DNA of 64,000 bases from Streptomyces mayonensis (GCF_018982965.1 NZ_JACBYP010000010.1:1-64000); one strand, 5' to 3'; shown: positions 20,324 to 29,907, numbered from the stretch's first letter. The notes: generated by a model not told the origin, from the letters alone. A program made the numbers and translations.

Positions 20324-20589
20324 GGCGATGATGTATTCCTCAAATTTGACTAGACGGGACGCGGCGGCCGATTGTACATGAGTGTCAAGGAGGTGGGATG
20401 CGGAGAAGGTGTGGCATGAGTCACTCCGGGGCGGGGAGATGTCTTCCGCGGGATGAGCCGCCCTCTGTACCTCAGGGGTGCGTAAGGGTCCGGTCTCAGG
20501 GACGACTCAGGGCCGCGGTACGGAACTGCCGGGCACGCGGGCCCGTTTTCAGGACAGAGAGCGGCAGAGGCCGCGAAGGAGGCGACAAC

Positions 20590-20772
20590 ATGTCGAAGAA
20601 CGCCAAGGTTGCGGCAGGGGGCGTGGCGGCCGGACTCATCCTGCTGATCTGGCTGCCCTGGTGGGCCGCCCTGCTGATAGTTCTCGGAGTCCCGGCCGCC
20701 GCGTACCTCACCCTGGATCCGTCTCAGAGGCAGAGGCTGCGCAGGGTCACGCGCAAGGAGATAGGGCGCTGA
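20590..20772 (+). CDS. Small membrane protein
   Basis: A 60-residue protein with a short charged start (MSKNAK), a hydrophobic stretch that probably forms one or two membrane segments (VAAGLILLIWLPWWAALLIV) and a basic tail (QRQRLRRVTRKEIGR). GAAGGAGGCG stands just before ATG 20590, a strong ribosome site that fixes the start within a longer open frame. It resembles small hydrophobic proteins common in Streptomyces; function unknown. Confidence 0.7.
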   Translation: MSKNAKVAAGGVAAGLILLIWLPWWAALLIVLGVPAAAYLTLDPSQRQRLRRVTRKEIGR

Positions 20773-20907
20773 GGCACCCGGACACGAATGGGCCCGGGAG
20801 GAAGGGGCAGGGCAGAGCACGCCGGACGATGTGAAACCGGGGGCTCACCGCCGTGCGGGCCGCGCCGTCCGCGACTGTCGATCGCCGGGTGCTCCGGCGT
20901 CCTGCCG

Positions 20908-21822
20908 TCAGCTGGGCCGTACGGCCATCTTGTCGAGGGACTCCAGCAGCCCCGGCAGCGACGGCCCGCGTCCCACCGGCAGGACTTCCCCCGGCTCCTC
21001 GTCGAGCAGGATGAAGGCGATGTCGTCGGTCCTGGCCACGAGCGACCAGCCGGGACCGTCGGCTCGCAGCGTCCGAGCGTCCCCCGGTGCGAACGACGAC
21101 CGGACCCGCCCGAGAGGCGGCGGCGTGTCGACATAGGCGCGGGCCTCCTCGAGCACGCGCCGGACGCCGTCGTGCCCGGACTGCTCCGTGCCCTTCGAGC
21201 CGGCCGCGCGGTCCGTGGCGTCCGCGGTGCCGGCTGTCGGGTCCTGCGCTTCGCGTGCGCTGTCGGCCGTCCCGTCGGGAGGGGCAGTCCCCGCAGGTGC
21301 GTCGCCGCCCGGCACGGGGAACTCCGCGTCGTCGACCTGCTCCCGCCACTGTGCCCACTGCAACGCGATCTCGTCGGCCCCCAGGCGCCGCTGCGCCGGT
21401 CCCCACACCGTGGTGTCCGGAGGGCGGAGCGCGGGCTGGTCGGCGGACTCGGGTCCGGGGTCGTGCGGTGCGGGCACACCGGGCGCCGCCACGGCGACCG
21501 CCAGGGGCCAGCCGGGCAGCGCGGCGACGACCGTGCGCTCTTCCGGTGACAGGTCGTACTCCATGCCGCAGTCCCAGGACGCCACGGCGACGGCGACCAG
21601 TGAGACGTCGTCGACGACAACCGTCCACCGGGCGCCGTCGCCGTCCTGACCGAGCACCAGACCGTAGCCGTCGGCCAGCGGAGGAAGACCGAGCGCGGCG
21701 CACGCCTCCGGGTAGTCGTCGCCCAGCACACTCGGAAACTTCGCCGGCGTCAGCAGCACCGCCGTGAGCACGTAGAGCGCATCGTCCGCGGCGGCGACGG
21801 CCTCCTCGTCCGTCCCGGCCAT
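20908..21822 (-). CDS. Conserved hypothetical protein
   Basis: The 304-residue acidic protein has two ordered-looking regions (residues ~1-110, with DDALYVLTAVLLTPAKFPSV, and ~215-304, ending LPGLLESLDKMAVRPS). They are joined by a Pro/Asp/Thr/Ala-rich linker around residues 120-210. No motif of known function is visible. ATG 21822 is preceded by GGGGAGGC and preferred over an in-frame start at 21858. It converges on the small membrane protein gene. Confidence 0.6.
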   Translation of the reverse strand: MAGTDEEAVAAADDALYVLTAVLLTPAKFPSVLGDDYPEACAALGLPPLADGYGLVLGQDGDGARWTVVVDDVSLVAVAVASWDCGMEYDLSPEERTVVAALPGWPLAVAVAAPGVPAPHDPGPESADQPALRPPDTTVWGPAQRRLGADEIALQWAQWREQVDDAEFPVPGGDAPAGTAPPDGTADSAREAQDPTAGTADATDRAAGSKGTEQSGHDGVRRVLEEARAYVDTPPPLGRVRSSFAPGDARTLRADGPGWSLVARTDDIAFILLDEEPGEVLPVGRGPSLPGLLESLDKMAVRPS

Positions 21823-21962
21823 CCCAGCCTCCCCATCGGTTCGTCCAATGGCGCGCACCCTAGTGCTCCCGGGAAGTCCTTGTCACGACTCCCGGACGCA
21901 CCCGAGCTGCAGTTTTCCGGCTGGACAGGGGCGAATCGACCACCGGAGACCGACGTGGACGA

Positions 21963-22277
21963 TCAGGTCGCGGGCAGTCCCAGGAGGGCCCGGGCGACGT
22001 CCCGCGGCGGCTCGTCGCGTTCCCGCGCGAGCGCGATCACGGCCCGGCAGGCGAGTTCGTTCACGCCGAACGACAGGGCCTCCGGAGACACCCAGCCCGC
22101 CGCCTCGTCCATCCCGTCCTGGTTGTTCTCCACACCCGCCGAGACGTAAGCGGCGGCGGCCTCGAACAGGTTGTGTGAGCGTGCCCGTTTCCGGGACTCG
22201 GGTCGAGCCCTCGCCGTCGCGTCCGTGCGCCGATCGGCGCGCCGTCTGTTCCAGGTCTCACGGATCCTGCCCAGCAT
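21963..22277 (-). CDS. Hypothetical protein, 104 residues
   Basis: A small protein with a very basic N-terminal third (GRIRETWNRRRADRRTDA) and an Ala-rich, probably helical remainder containing FEAAAAYVSAGVENNQDGMD and CRAVIALARERDEPPRDVAR. ATG 22277 is preceded by GGGGAGGGTGA. I do not recognise the family. It follows the 304-residue gene's region on the same strand but with more than 100 bp between, so co-transcription is uncertain. Confidence 0.6.
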   Translation of the reverse strand: MLGRIRETWNRRRADRRTDATARARPESRKRARSHNLFEAAAAYVSAGVENNQDGMDEAAGWVSPEALSFGVNELACRAVIALARERDEPPRDVARALLGLPAT

Positions 22278-22547
22278 GTGGATCACCCTCCCCTGACGGC
22301 CGCCATGGCGCACCGTACGGATTCTGCTGCTCAACGTAGAGTTGAAGCTGCGGCGGCAGAAGGGGGCAGTCCGGGGGCCCCTGGGAAGCCCGAGGCTCTT
22401 CGACGGTCGACGCGGACTTGCCGTACGGATCCGCCGCGCGGATCTCTCCAGGACGTCCCGGAGAGCTGTCGGCCGACCTCGGCCCACGGCTCTCCGGGGA
22501 CTTGGCGCGTCACTGGGAGCGGCGGCGGTGCCGGGCGCGACCCGAGG

Positions 22548-23147
22548 TCAGGCCCCGCGAACGGCGAGGGCCAGGAAGCGGCCGTCGTCGTCGGAGTACG
22601 ACGTCAATCGCCATCCGGAGCCGGCCAGCAACGGTCGGAGACTGGGTTCCGCGCGGAGGTCGTCCGGCGTGACCCGTCGCCCCTGCCGTGCCGCCAGCGC
22701 CGCCCTGCCGATCGGGTGGAACAGGGCCAGCACGCCGCCCGGGCGCACGACGCGTGCCAACTCCCGCAGGTTCCCGGCCGGATCGGCCAGGTGCGCGATC
22801 AGCCCCGCCGCGAACACGGCATCGAGCGACCGCGAGCGCAGCGGCAGCGCCGCGACGTCGGTCAGCAGCAGCCGCCCGTCACGGTGCCGCCCGGCCTCTA
22901 CGGCCGCCTGGAGCATTCCGGGCGTCAGGTCTGCCCCCAGAACCAGCCCCGAGGGCCCCACGGCCTTGCGCAACGGGGGCAACGCACGTCCTGTGCCGCA
23001 GCCCGCGTCGAGTACCCGGTCACCCTCTCGCAGGCCCAGCTCGGCGACCGCGGCCGCGTAGACCGGGCCGTCGTCGGGGAACCGGCTGTCCCAGTCGACC
23101 GCGCGGGCACCGAAGAACTCCTGTACGTGTGTGTGGTCGCTGCTCAT
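22548..23147 (-). CDS. Class I SAM-dependent methyltransferase
   Basis: The 199-residue protein has the Rossmann methyltransferase motifs: motif I VLDAGCGTGRALPPL (residues ~46-60), the acidic loop LGADLTPGMLQAA, motif II region VAALPLRSRSLDAVFAAG, and ELARVVRPGGVLALFHPIGR. It is a small stand-alone enzyme of the UbiE/methyltransferase_11 type; its substrate cannot be inferred. ATG 23147 is chosen; an ATG three codons earlier (23156) is equally possible. Confidence 0.85.
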   Translation of the reverse strand: MSSDHTHVQEFFGARAVDWDSRFPDDGPVYAAAVAELGLREGDRVLDAGCGTGRALPPLRKAVGPSGLVLGADLTPGMLQAAVEAGRHRDGRLLLTDVAALPLRSRSLDAVFAAGLIAHLADPAGNLRELARVVRPGGVLALFHPIGRAALAARQGRRVTPDDLRAEPSLRPLLAGSGWRLTSYSDDDGRFLALAVRGA

Positions 23148-23400
23148 GCCCCGCATGATTCCCCAACCGCACGGGGAAGGCTCGGGTGCGCATACCGCGC
23201 GGCCCGCCGGGTGACGGACGGGCCATGAGTGACGCGAGGGCCGCCCCACGCGCGGCGGGACTCCCGGCCGGGACAAGGCGACGATCCGACCGTCGCGTAC
23301 GCCCGGAGCAGCCGTGCCGTCCGCCAGGCTGCCCCGGCCGGGCACGCCGGTCCGACCGCGAAAATGACCGCGACCGGCACCGGCACGGTCGCGCAGGCCT

Positions 23401-23829
23401 TCAGTCCGCCACGTCCTTCTGCGCCAGGACCTTGTCGACGGCGACGCGGACCAGGAGCTCGCCCGGAACGCCGTTGCGCGATCCGAACTCCTCGGCGCGC
23501 TCCTCACCCATGTACCGGGCTCCGACGCGGGCGGCCCAGTGACGGAGCTCGCCGACGTCCTCCGAGATCCTGGCCCGCCCCTGCAGGACGACGAAGGCGA
23601 ACGGTGGCCGGTCGTCGTCCACGCACAGGGCGACCCGGCCGTCACGGGTCAGATTGCGCCCCTTCACAGTCTCCCGGCCGGTGTTGAACACGACGTCGTC
23701 CCCGTCCAGTACGAACCAGATCGGCGCCACGTGCGGGCTGCCGTCCGCCCTGACGGTCGACAGCTTTCCGGTGCGGGTGCCGTCCGAGACGAACGCCCGC
23801 CATTCCTCATCGGTCATCTTCTGTGCCAT
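23401..23829 (-). CDS. PPOX-class F420/FMN-dependent protein
   Basis: The 142-residue protein has the split beta-barrel of the pyridoxamine 5'-phosphate oxidase superfamily: GKLSTVRADGSPHVAPIWFV, VVFNTGRETVKGRNLTRDGR and VALCVDDDRPPFAFVVLQGR. Sequence style and length fit the actinobacterial PPOX-class F420-dependent group, which reduce or bind F420 or flavins. Substrate unknown. ATG 23829 follows GGATGGAGG. Divergent from the roadblock gene across 108 bp. Confidence 0.82.
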   Translation of the reverse strand: MAQKMTDEEWRAFVSDGTRTGKLSTVRADGSPHVAPIWFVLDGDDVVFNTGRETVKGRNLTRDGRVALCVDDDRPPFAFVVLQGRARISEDVGELRHWAARVGARYMGEERAEEFGSRNGVPGELLVRVAVDKVLAQKDVAD

Positions 23830-23937
23830 GCCTCCATCCTGCTTGCCCGGAGCACGGGCGTGGTGAAGGCTGGCGGAAGGGATCCCCCGGCAGGGGGGGG
23901 TGGAATGCGCACGGGGACGACACGGGGAGATCGGATC

Positions 23938-24351
23938 ATGGCGCAGAACCAGGGACTCGGCTGGCTGTTGGACGACCTGACCGCACGCGTCGAACACGTG
24001 CGGCACGCGTTAATACTGTCGAACGACGGGCTGGTGACCGGAGTGAGCACGGGCCTGCGGAGGGAGGACGCCGAGCACCTGGCCGCCGTCTCGTCCGGGC
24101 TGCACAGCCTCGCCAAGGGATCAGGCAGGCACTTCGGTGCCGGCCGGGTGCGGCAGACGATGGTCGAGTTCGACGAGGCCGTCCTGTTCGTCACCGCGGC
24201 AGGAACGGGCAGTTGTCTGTGCGTGCTCAGCGGTGCGCAGGTCGACATCGGGCAGATCGCCTACGAGATGACACTGCTCGTCAACCGGGTCGGCGAGCAC
24301 CTCGACATCGACGCGCGACAGCCGGGACGGATATCACCCACGGAGCCGTGA
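23938..24351 (+). CDS. Roadblock/LC7-domain protein with a TTA codon
   Basis: The 137-residue protein is a single roadblock/LC7 domain (LGWLLDDLTARVEHVRHALI, LSNDGLVTGVSTGL, GQIAYEMTLLVNRVG), the family of small GTPase regulators that includes CvnB of the Streptomyces conservons. Here the sensor kinase (CvnA), CvnC and GTPase (CvnD) are not adjacent. Leu25 is encoded by TTA (24010-24012), the rarest codon in Streptomyces, read only by the bldA tRNA, so full translation should depend on developmental state. ATG 23938 follows GGGGAGA; an upstream ATG (23905) is also in frame. Confidence 0.85.
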   Translation: MAQNQGLGWLLDDLTARVEHVRHALILSNDGLVTGVSTGLRREDAEHLAAVSSGLHSLAKGSGRHFGAGRVRQTMVEFDEAVLFVTAAGTGSCLCVLSGAQVDIGQIAYEMTLLVNRVGEHLDIDARQPGRISPTEP

Positions 24352-24490
24352 CCTGCGCTTCAGCCTCTCCGGCGCAGTGGACCGGCAGAGTTGTCCACAG
24401 GCTCCCCACGGATGTCGCGACCGCGGCTACGGTTTTGTGTCAGGCGGGCGCGAACGGCGTCGGCCGCACACTCCACGGGGGAGAACGCAC

Positions 24491-25510
24491 ATGACCGGCA
24501 GCACTGTCACGCAGGCAGCGACCGCATCCGCCGCACCGGCCGGCACAGACCGTCACACCTCTTGCACCCCGAGCCGAGCGGCCCGTGAACTGGGCGTCAA
24601 GCGCAGCGAGTTCGACCTCGCCGTACACCTCGGCCGTATCCGCACCGTACCCGGCGACGCTGGAGACGGCCGGCGCGTCGGCCGCGACGAGATCGAGCGC
24701 ATCCGGTCGGCGGAGGACTTCCCCCGGGGGTTCCGGTCCGCGGTCCGGGTCGTCGGGACCACGGAGGGCGCGGCGCTCATGGAAGTGACCAAAGCCCGGT
24801 TCACCCGCCTCGCCCGCCTGGGCCTGCTGGTGCCGGTGAGCTTCTACGTCAACCGTTACCGCACCGTCGTCTGGTTGTACCTGGCCGACGAACTGCACCA
24901 GTTCGCCGCCGACGGACGGAATGCCCGACTGCTCAAGGGCCGCACGCCCGAAGGGCTGCGCGGCCAGCTGGACGAGGGCCTGGACCTGCGCCCTCGCAAC
25001 TGGCGGGGACGGGACCTCGGATGCCTGCTCCGTCAGGCCGACGACCCGTGGGCCCGGGCCGCGGCCGTGGCGTCCCTGCTCGACACCGCAGAGGTGCCGG
25101 AGGTCGTCACCGATCCCTACGAGCGTTCCCATCTGCGCCGGTTCCGGCCGGTGCGGCAGCTCTCCGGCTCGCCCGGCTCCCCGGCCGCGCAGCTCGCCGA
25201 GGAGATCATGACGGCGGCGGACCCGGACGAGATCGAATGGCTCCGTGCCGACTTGGCCGACGCGGTGGCGACCGCCCGCCGGCAGTGTTCCGCGCCACGG
25301 CCGGCCGCCCTGACCGGACCAGCCCGGCCCGAGTTCGAACACGAGCAGCAGAAGCCGCGGCACGATCCGCGCGAGCCGGGGCACCATCTGCGCGGACCGG
25401 AACACCACCGGCACGGACCGGAACACCACTCGCGCGAGCCGCGCCACGAAGCGGCGGCGAACGGACGCTTCCTCGGTCTGCTCGGCCGGCTGCGGCGCAG
25501 AGGCATCTGA
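24491..25510 (+). CDS. DUF6397-like protein
   Basis: The 339-residue protein begins with a low-complexity Ala/Thr stretch. It continues with a helix-turn-helix-like segment (SRAARELGVKRSEFDLAVHL plus RVGRDEIERIRSAEDFPRGF), suggesting nucleic-acid binding. I associate this with the Streptomyces DUF6397 family; function unknown. Residues ~285-325 are a His/Glu/Pro/Arg-rich repeat (units like GPEHHRH and REPRHE), and the end is basic (LLGRLRRRGI). ATG 24491 is used, behind CACGGGGGAGAACG. It follows the roadblock gene by 139 bp and may be expressed with it. Confidence 0.65.
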   Translation: MTGSTVTQAATASAAPAGTDRHTSCTPSRAARELGVKRSEFDLAVHLGRIRTVPGDAGDGRRVGRDEIERIRSAEDFPRGFRSAVRVVGTTEGAALMEVTKARFTRLARLGLLVPVSFYVNRYRTVVWLYLADELHQFAADGRNARLLKGRTPEGLRGQLDEGLDLRPRNWRGRDLGCLLRQADDPWARAAAVASLLDTAEVPEVVTDPYERSHLRRFRPVRQLSGSPGSPAAQLAEEIMTAADPDEIEWLRADLADAVATARRQCSAPRPAALTGPARPEFEHEQQKPRHDPREPGHHLRGPEHHRHGPEHHSREPRHEAAANGRFLGLLGRLRRRGI

Positions 25511-25535
25511 CCTCCGAAGCCCGGAGGCAACCGAC

Positions 25536-26402
25536 CTACAGGGCCCGGAAAAGCCCCTCCTGCACGACGGACACCAGCATGCGCCCCTCCGTGTCGTAGA
25601 TCCGTCCGCGGGCCAGACCGCGCCCGCCGGTCGCGATCGGGGACTCCTGGTCGTACAGGAACCACTCGTCCGCGCGGAACGGCCGGTGGAACCACATGGC
25701 GTGATCCAGCGAGGCCATGTCGAATCCCCGCGGCCCCCACAGAGGCTCCACCGGGATGCGTACGGCATCCAGGAGGGTCATGTCGCTGGCGTAGGTCAGG
25801 GCGCAGGTGTGCACGAGCGGGTCGTCGCCCAGCGGCCCGACGGCCCGCATCCACACGGCGCTGCGGGGCTCGGCGCCCTCGACGTCCTCCGCGCTCCAGC
25901 GCAGCCGGTCGACATAGCGGATGTCGAAGGGCTGGCGCCGGGCCATCCGTTCCAGCTGCTCCGGCATCGCTCCCAGGTGCTCGCGCACCTCGTCGGCGAC
26001 CGTCGGCAGGGACTCGGGATCCGGGACCTTGCGGGCCGGCGGCAGCTGGTGTTCAAAACTTCCCTGTTCAGGCTTGTGAAAGGAGGCGGTGAGCGTGAAG
26101 ATCGTGCGGCCCTGCTGCACGGCGGTGACCCGTCGCGTCGTGAACGACCGGCCGTCCCGGTCCCGTTCGACCTGGTACACGATCGGCACCCCCGGGCGTC
26201 CCGGACGCAGGAAGTACGCGTGCAGCGAGTGCACCGGGCGGTCGCCGTCCGTGGTGCGGCCCGCGGCCACCAGGGCCTGGCCGGCCACCTGGCCGCCGAA
26301 GACCCGCTGCAGCGACTCCTCGGGGCTGCGGCCGCGGAAGATGTTGACCTCGATCTGCTCCAGGTCGAGCAGGGCGACGAGGCTCTCGGCGGGATTCGTC
26401 AT
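25536..26402 (-). CDS. tesB: Acyl-CoA thioesterase II
   Basis: The 288-residue protein is a double-hotdog TesB-type thioesterase that hydrolyses medium- and long-chain acyl-CoA. Typical segments are FRGRSPEESLQRVFGGQVAG near the start, VHSLHAYFLRPG, and the second hotdog CALTYASDMTLLDAVR followed by SLDHAMWFHRPFRADEW. It lies 19 bp downstream of the helicase gene on the same strand, a pairing that probably reflects shared transcription rather than shared function. Confidence 0.93.
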   Translation of the reverse strand: MTNPAESLVALLDLEQIEVNIFRGRSPEESLQRVFGGQVAGQALVAAGRTTDGDRPVHSLHAYFLRPGRPGVPIVYQVERDRDGRSFTTRRVTAVQQGRTIFTLTASFHKPEQGSFEHQLPPARKVPDPESLPTVADEVREHLGAMPEQLERMARRQPFDIRYVDRLRWSAEDVEGAEPRSAVWMRAVGPLGDDPLVHTCALTYASDMTLLDAVRIPVEPLWGPRGFDMASLDHAMWFHRPFRADEWFLYDQESPIATGGRGLARGRIYDTEGRMLVSVVQEGLFRAL

Positions 26403-26421
26403 CGGTGGGTTTCTCCTGTGC

Positions 26422-28935
26422 TCACAACTGGCCGACGTCGGTGACGCGGACGACCGCCCGGCCCTCCGCGTCGGAGGCCGTCAGGTCGACCTCCGCGCTG
26501 ACGCCCCAGTCGTGGTCGTCGTTCGGGTCGTCGAAGATCTGCCGCACCCGCCACAGGCCGTCCTGCGGCTTCTCCTCGATGATCAGGAGCTTGGGGCCGC
26601 GGGCGTCGGGGCCGGTGCCCAGGTCGTCGTACTCGTCCCAGTACTTGTCCATGGCCTCGCCCCAGGCGTCGGCGTCCCAGCCGGCGTCGGCGTCCATCTC
26701 GCCCAGCTCGTCGACCTGGTCGAGGGCGGCGAGCTCCACGCGGCGGAACATGGCGTTGCGGACCAGCACCCGGAAGGCCCGGGCGTTGGCCGTGACCGGC
26801 CGCACCTGGTCGGCCCGCTCCTGGGCCTCCTCGGCGGTCATCTCCTCCGGGTTGGCGAGCTGCTCCCACTCGTCGAGCAGGCTGGAGTCGACCTGGCGCA
26901 CCGTCTCACCGAGCCACTCGATCAGATCCTGCAGGTCCTCGGACTTCAGATCGTCCGGGACGGTGTGGTCGAGGGCCTTGAAGGCACTGGCCAGGTAGCG
27001 CAGGACGATGCCCTCGGTGCGGGCCAGTTCGTAGTGGGAGACCAACTCGGTGAAGGTGAGCGCCCGCTCGTACATGTCGCGGATGACCGACTTGGGCGAC
27101 AGTGGGTGGTCGCCCACCCACGGGTGGCTCCTGCGGTACGTGTCGTAGGCGTGGAAGAGCAGTTCCTCCAGTGGCTTGGGGTAGGTGACGTCCTGGAGAC
27201 GCTCCATGCGTTCCTCGTACTCGACCCCGTCGGCCTTCATGGCGGCCACGGCCTCGCCGCGTGCCTTGTTCTGCTGGGCGGCGAGGATCTGCCGGGGGTC
27301 GTCCAGCGTGGACTCGACGACGGACACCATGTCCAGCGCGTACGACGGCGACTCCGGATCCAGCAGCTCGAAAGCGGCCAGGGCGAACGTGGACAGCGGC
27401 TGGTTCAGCGCGAAGTCCTGCTGGAGGTCGACCGTGAGACGCACGGTGCGGCCCTCGGCGTCCGGCTGCCCGAGTTTCTCGACGATGCCGCCGTCCAGCA
27501 GGGAACGGTAGATGGCGATGGCACGGCGGATGTGCCGGAGCTGCTGCCTGCGCGGCTCGTGATTGTCCTCCAGCAGGTGCCGCATGGCGGCGAAGGCGTC
27601 GCCGGGACGGGCGATCACCGACAACAGCATGGTGTGGGTGACCCGGAAGCGGGACGTCAGCGGCTCCGGCTCGGACCCGATGAGCTTCTCGAACGTGTTC
27701 TCCGACCAGGCCACGAAGCCCTCGGGCGCCTTCTTGCGGACGACCTTCCGCCGCTTCTTCGGGTCGTCACCGGCCTTCGAGAGCGCCTTCTCGTTCTCGA
27801 TGACGTGCTCGGGCGCCTGGGCGACGACGAAGCCCTCCGTGTCGAATCCGGCGCGGCCGGCCCGGCCGGCGATCTGGTGGAACTCCCGGGCCCGCAGGGT
27901 GCGCACCCGGTTGCCGTCGTACTTGGTCAGTGCCGTGAACAGTACGGTCCGGATCGGTACATTGACGCCCACCCCGAGCGTGTCCGTCCCGCAGATCACC
28001 TTCAACAGGCCGGCCTGCGCGAGCTTCTCCACCAGCCGCCGGTACTTCGGCAGCATGCCGGCGTGGTGGACCCCGATGCCGTGCCGCACGTAGCGGGACA
28101 GGTTGCGGCCGAACTTCGTGGTGAAACGGAAGTTGCCGATCAGCTCGGCGATCCGTTCCTTCTCCTCGCGCGTGCACATGTTGATGCTCATCAGCGCCTG
28201 GGCCCGCTCCACCGCCTGCGCCTGGGTGAAGTGCACGATGTAGACCGGCGCCTGCCGGGCCGCCAGCAGATCGGTGAGCGTCTCGGTGAGCGGCGTGTAG
28301 CGGTACTCGTAGGAGAGCGGGACCGGGCGCGTGGCCGAGCGGACCACCGAGGTGGGACGGCCGGTCCGGCGCGCGAGGTCCTTCTCGAAGAAGGACACGT
28401 CGCCGAGCGTCGCCGACATCAGGACGAACTGGGCCCGGGGCAGCTCCAGCAGCGGAATCTGCCAGGCCCAGCCGCGGTCCGGTTCGGCGTAGAAGTGGAA
28501 CTCGTCCATGACGACCTGGCCGACGTCCGCGTCCTTGCCGTCGCGCAGCGCGATCGACGCCAGGACCTCGGCGGTGCAGCAGATCACGGGGGCGTCGGCG
28601 TTCACGGAGGCGTCGCCGGTCAGCATGCCGACGTTCTCGGTTCCGAAGATCTTGCACAGCTCGAAGAACTTCTCCGACACCAGCGCCTTGATCGGTGCCG
28701 TGTAGAAGGTGACCTCGTCCCGGGCCAGTGCGGCGAAGTGCGCACCCGCCGCGATCATGCTCTTGCCGGACCCGGTGGGCGTCGACACGATCACGTTCGC
28801 GCCGGAGACCACCTCGATCAGCGCCTCCTCCTGATGGGGGTAGAGCGTCAGACCGCGTTCCTGGGCCCACGCCTCGAAGGCTTCGTACAGGGCGTCGGGG
28901 TCGGCGGTCCGCGGCAGCTGATCGATGAGGGTCAC
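26422..28935 (-). CDS. DEAD/DEAH-box helicase with C-terminal DUF3516
   Basis: The 837-residue protein is a superfamily 2 helicase of the Ski2/Mtr4-like actinobacterial group. Visible motifs are I (STPTGSGKSMIAAG), II (MDEFHFY, a DEFH box), III (LMSATLGD), the second-domain FTTKFGRNLSRYVRHGIG region and VI (HQIAGRAGRAGFDTEG). The C-terminal half matches the DUF3516 domain often fused to these helicases. It probably unwinds or restructures RNA. The start is GTG 28935, which puts the protein at family length; the frame extends further upstream without coding character. Confidence 0.88.
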   Translation of the reverse strand: MTLIDQLPRTADPDALYEAFEAWAQERGLTLYPHQEEALIEVVSGANVIVSTPTGSGKSMIAAGAHFAALARDEVTFYTAPIKALVSEKFFELCKIFGTENVGMLTGDASVNADAPVICCTAEVLASIALRDGKDADVGQVVMDEFHFYAEPDRGWAWQIPLLELPRAQFVLMSATLGDVSFFEKDLARRTGRPTSVVRSATRPVPLSYEYRYTPLTETLTDLLAARQAPVYIVHFTQAQAVERAQALMSINMCTREEKERIAELIGNFRFTTKFGRNLSRYVRHGIGVHHAGMLPKYRRLVEKLAQAGLLKVICGTDTLGVGVNVPIRTVLFTALTKYDGNRVRTLRAREFHQIAGRAGRAGFDTEGFVVAQAPEHVIENEKALSKAGDDPKKRRKVVRKKAPEGFVAWSENTFEKLIGSEPEPLTSRFRVTHTMLLSVIARPGDAFAAMRHLLEDNHEPRRQQLRHIRRAIAIYRSLLDGGIVEKLGQPDAEGRTVRLTVDLQQDFALNQPLSTFALAAFELLDPESPSYALDMVSVVESTLDDPRQILAAQQNKARGEAVAAMKADGVEYEERMERLQDVTYPKPLEELLFHAYDTYRRSHPWVGDHPLSPKSVIRDMYERALTFTELVSHYELARTEGIVLRYLASAFKALDHTVPDDLKSEDLQDLIEWLGETVRQVDSSLLDEWEQLANPEEMTAEEAQERADQVRPVTANARAFRVLVRNAMFRRVELAALDQVDELGEMDADAGWDADAWGEAMDKYWDEYDDLGTGPDARGPKLLIIEEKPQDGLWRVRQIFDDPNDDHDWGVSAEVDLTASDAEGRAVVRVTDVGQL

Positions 28936-29080
28936 ACCCCCATCTTGCCTGCCCCCGGCCGCTATGGGGGAATCGGCTGTCCGCGTGAAGATCACGAACG
29001 CTACGCTGGGTCGCCGACGACGCATCAGTGGATCCGGACAACTGCACAGCGGCACACGAGGAATGGGGCGGGCAACGACG

Positions 29081-29875
29081 ATGATGGGACCAGCACACTC
29101 ACTGTCGGGCGCGGCGGCGTGGCTCGGCGTCGGGGCGGCGACCGCCGCCGCGGGGCAGCCGATGCCCTGGCCGGTGCTGCTGGCCGGGGCCCTGATCTGC
29201 GCCGGAGCGGCCCTCGCACCGGACCTCGACCACAAGGCGGCGACCATCTCCCGCGCCTTCGGTCCCGTCTCACGGGGGCTCTGCGAGATCGTCGACAAGC
29301 TGTCCTACGCCGTCTACAAAGCCACCAAGAAGCAGGGCGACCCGCGTCGCTCCGGTGGGCACCGCACACTGACGCACACCTGGCTGTGGGCGGTGCTGAT
29401 CGGCGGGGGCACGTCGGTCCTGGCCATCACCGGCGGCCGCTGGGCGGTTCTGGCGATCCTCTTCGTCCACATGGTGCTGGCCATCGAGGGCCTGCTCTGG
29501 CGGGCGACCCGCGGCTCCAGCAGCGACGTGCTGGTCTGGCTGCTCGCCGGAACCAGTGCCTGGATCATCGCCGGGATACTGGACAAGCCGGACGGCGGCT
29601 CGGACTGGCTGTTCACCGCGCCGGGCCAGGAGTACCTGTGGCTGGGTCTGCCCATCGTGCTCGGCGCGCTGGTGCACGACATCGGGGACGCGCTGACCGT
29701 CTCGGGCTGCCCCGTGCTCTGGCCGATACCGGTGGGCCGCAAGCGCTGGTACCCCATCGGCCCGCCCAAGGCCATGCGGTTCCGGGCGGGCAGCTGGGTG
29801 GAGCTCAAGGTGCTGATGCCGGTGTTCATGCTGCTGGGGGGAGTGGGCGGCGCGGCGGCGCTCAACTTCATCTGA
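29081..29875 (+). CDS. YdjM-type membrane-bound metal-dependent hydrolase (DUF457)
   Basis: The 264-residue protein matches the YdjM/DUF457 family of inner-membrane metal-dependent hydrolases. The signature is MMGPAHSLSGAAAWLG at the N-terminus, LAPDLDHKAATIS, the HRTLTHTWLW metal-binding His cluster, and GALVHDIGDALTVSGCPVLW. About six hydrophobic segments are present. A start at ATG 29063 is possible, but GAGGA lies too close to it; 29081 or 29084 gives the family N-terminus. It is divergent from the helicase gene. Confidence 0.8.
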   Translation: MMGPAHSLSGAAAWLGVGAATAAAGQPMPWPVLLAGALICAGAALAPDLDHKAATISRAFGPVSRGLCEIVDKLSYAVYKATKKQGDPRRSGGHRTLTHTWLWAVLIGGGTSVLAITGGRWAVLAILFVHMVLAIEGLLWRATRGSSSDVLVWLLAGTSAWIIAGILDKPDGGSDWLFTAPGQEYLWLGLPIVLGALVHDIGDALTVSGCPVLWPIPVGRKRWYPIGPPKAMRFRAGSWVELKVLMPVFMLLGGVGGAAALNFI

Positions 29876-29907
29876 CTCGTCCGGGCGGCCTGCGGAGCCC
29901 GGGCCGT

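Noticed and set aside
24391..24399. TTGTCCACA, identical to the Streptomyces DnaA-box consensus
   Set aside because: It is a single copy in the region before the DUF6397-like gene with no cluster of boxes or dnaA/dnaN genes nearby, so an origin is not supported.
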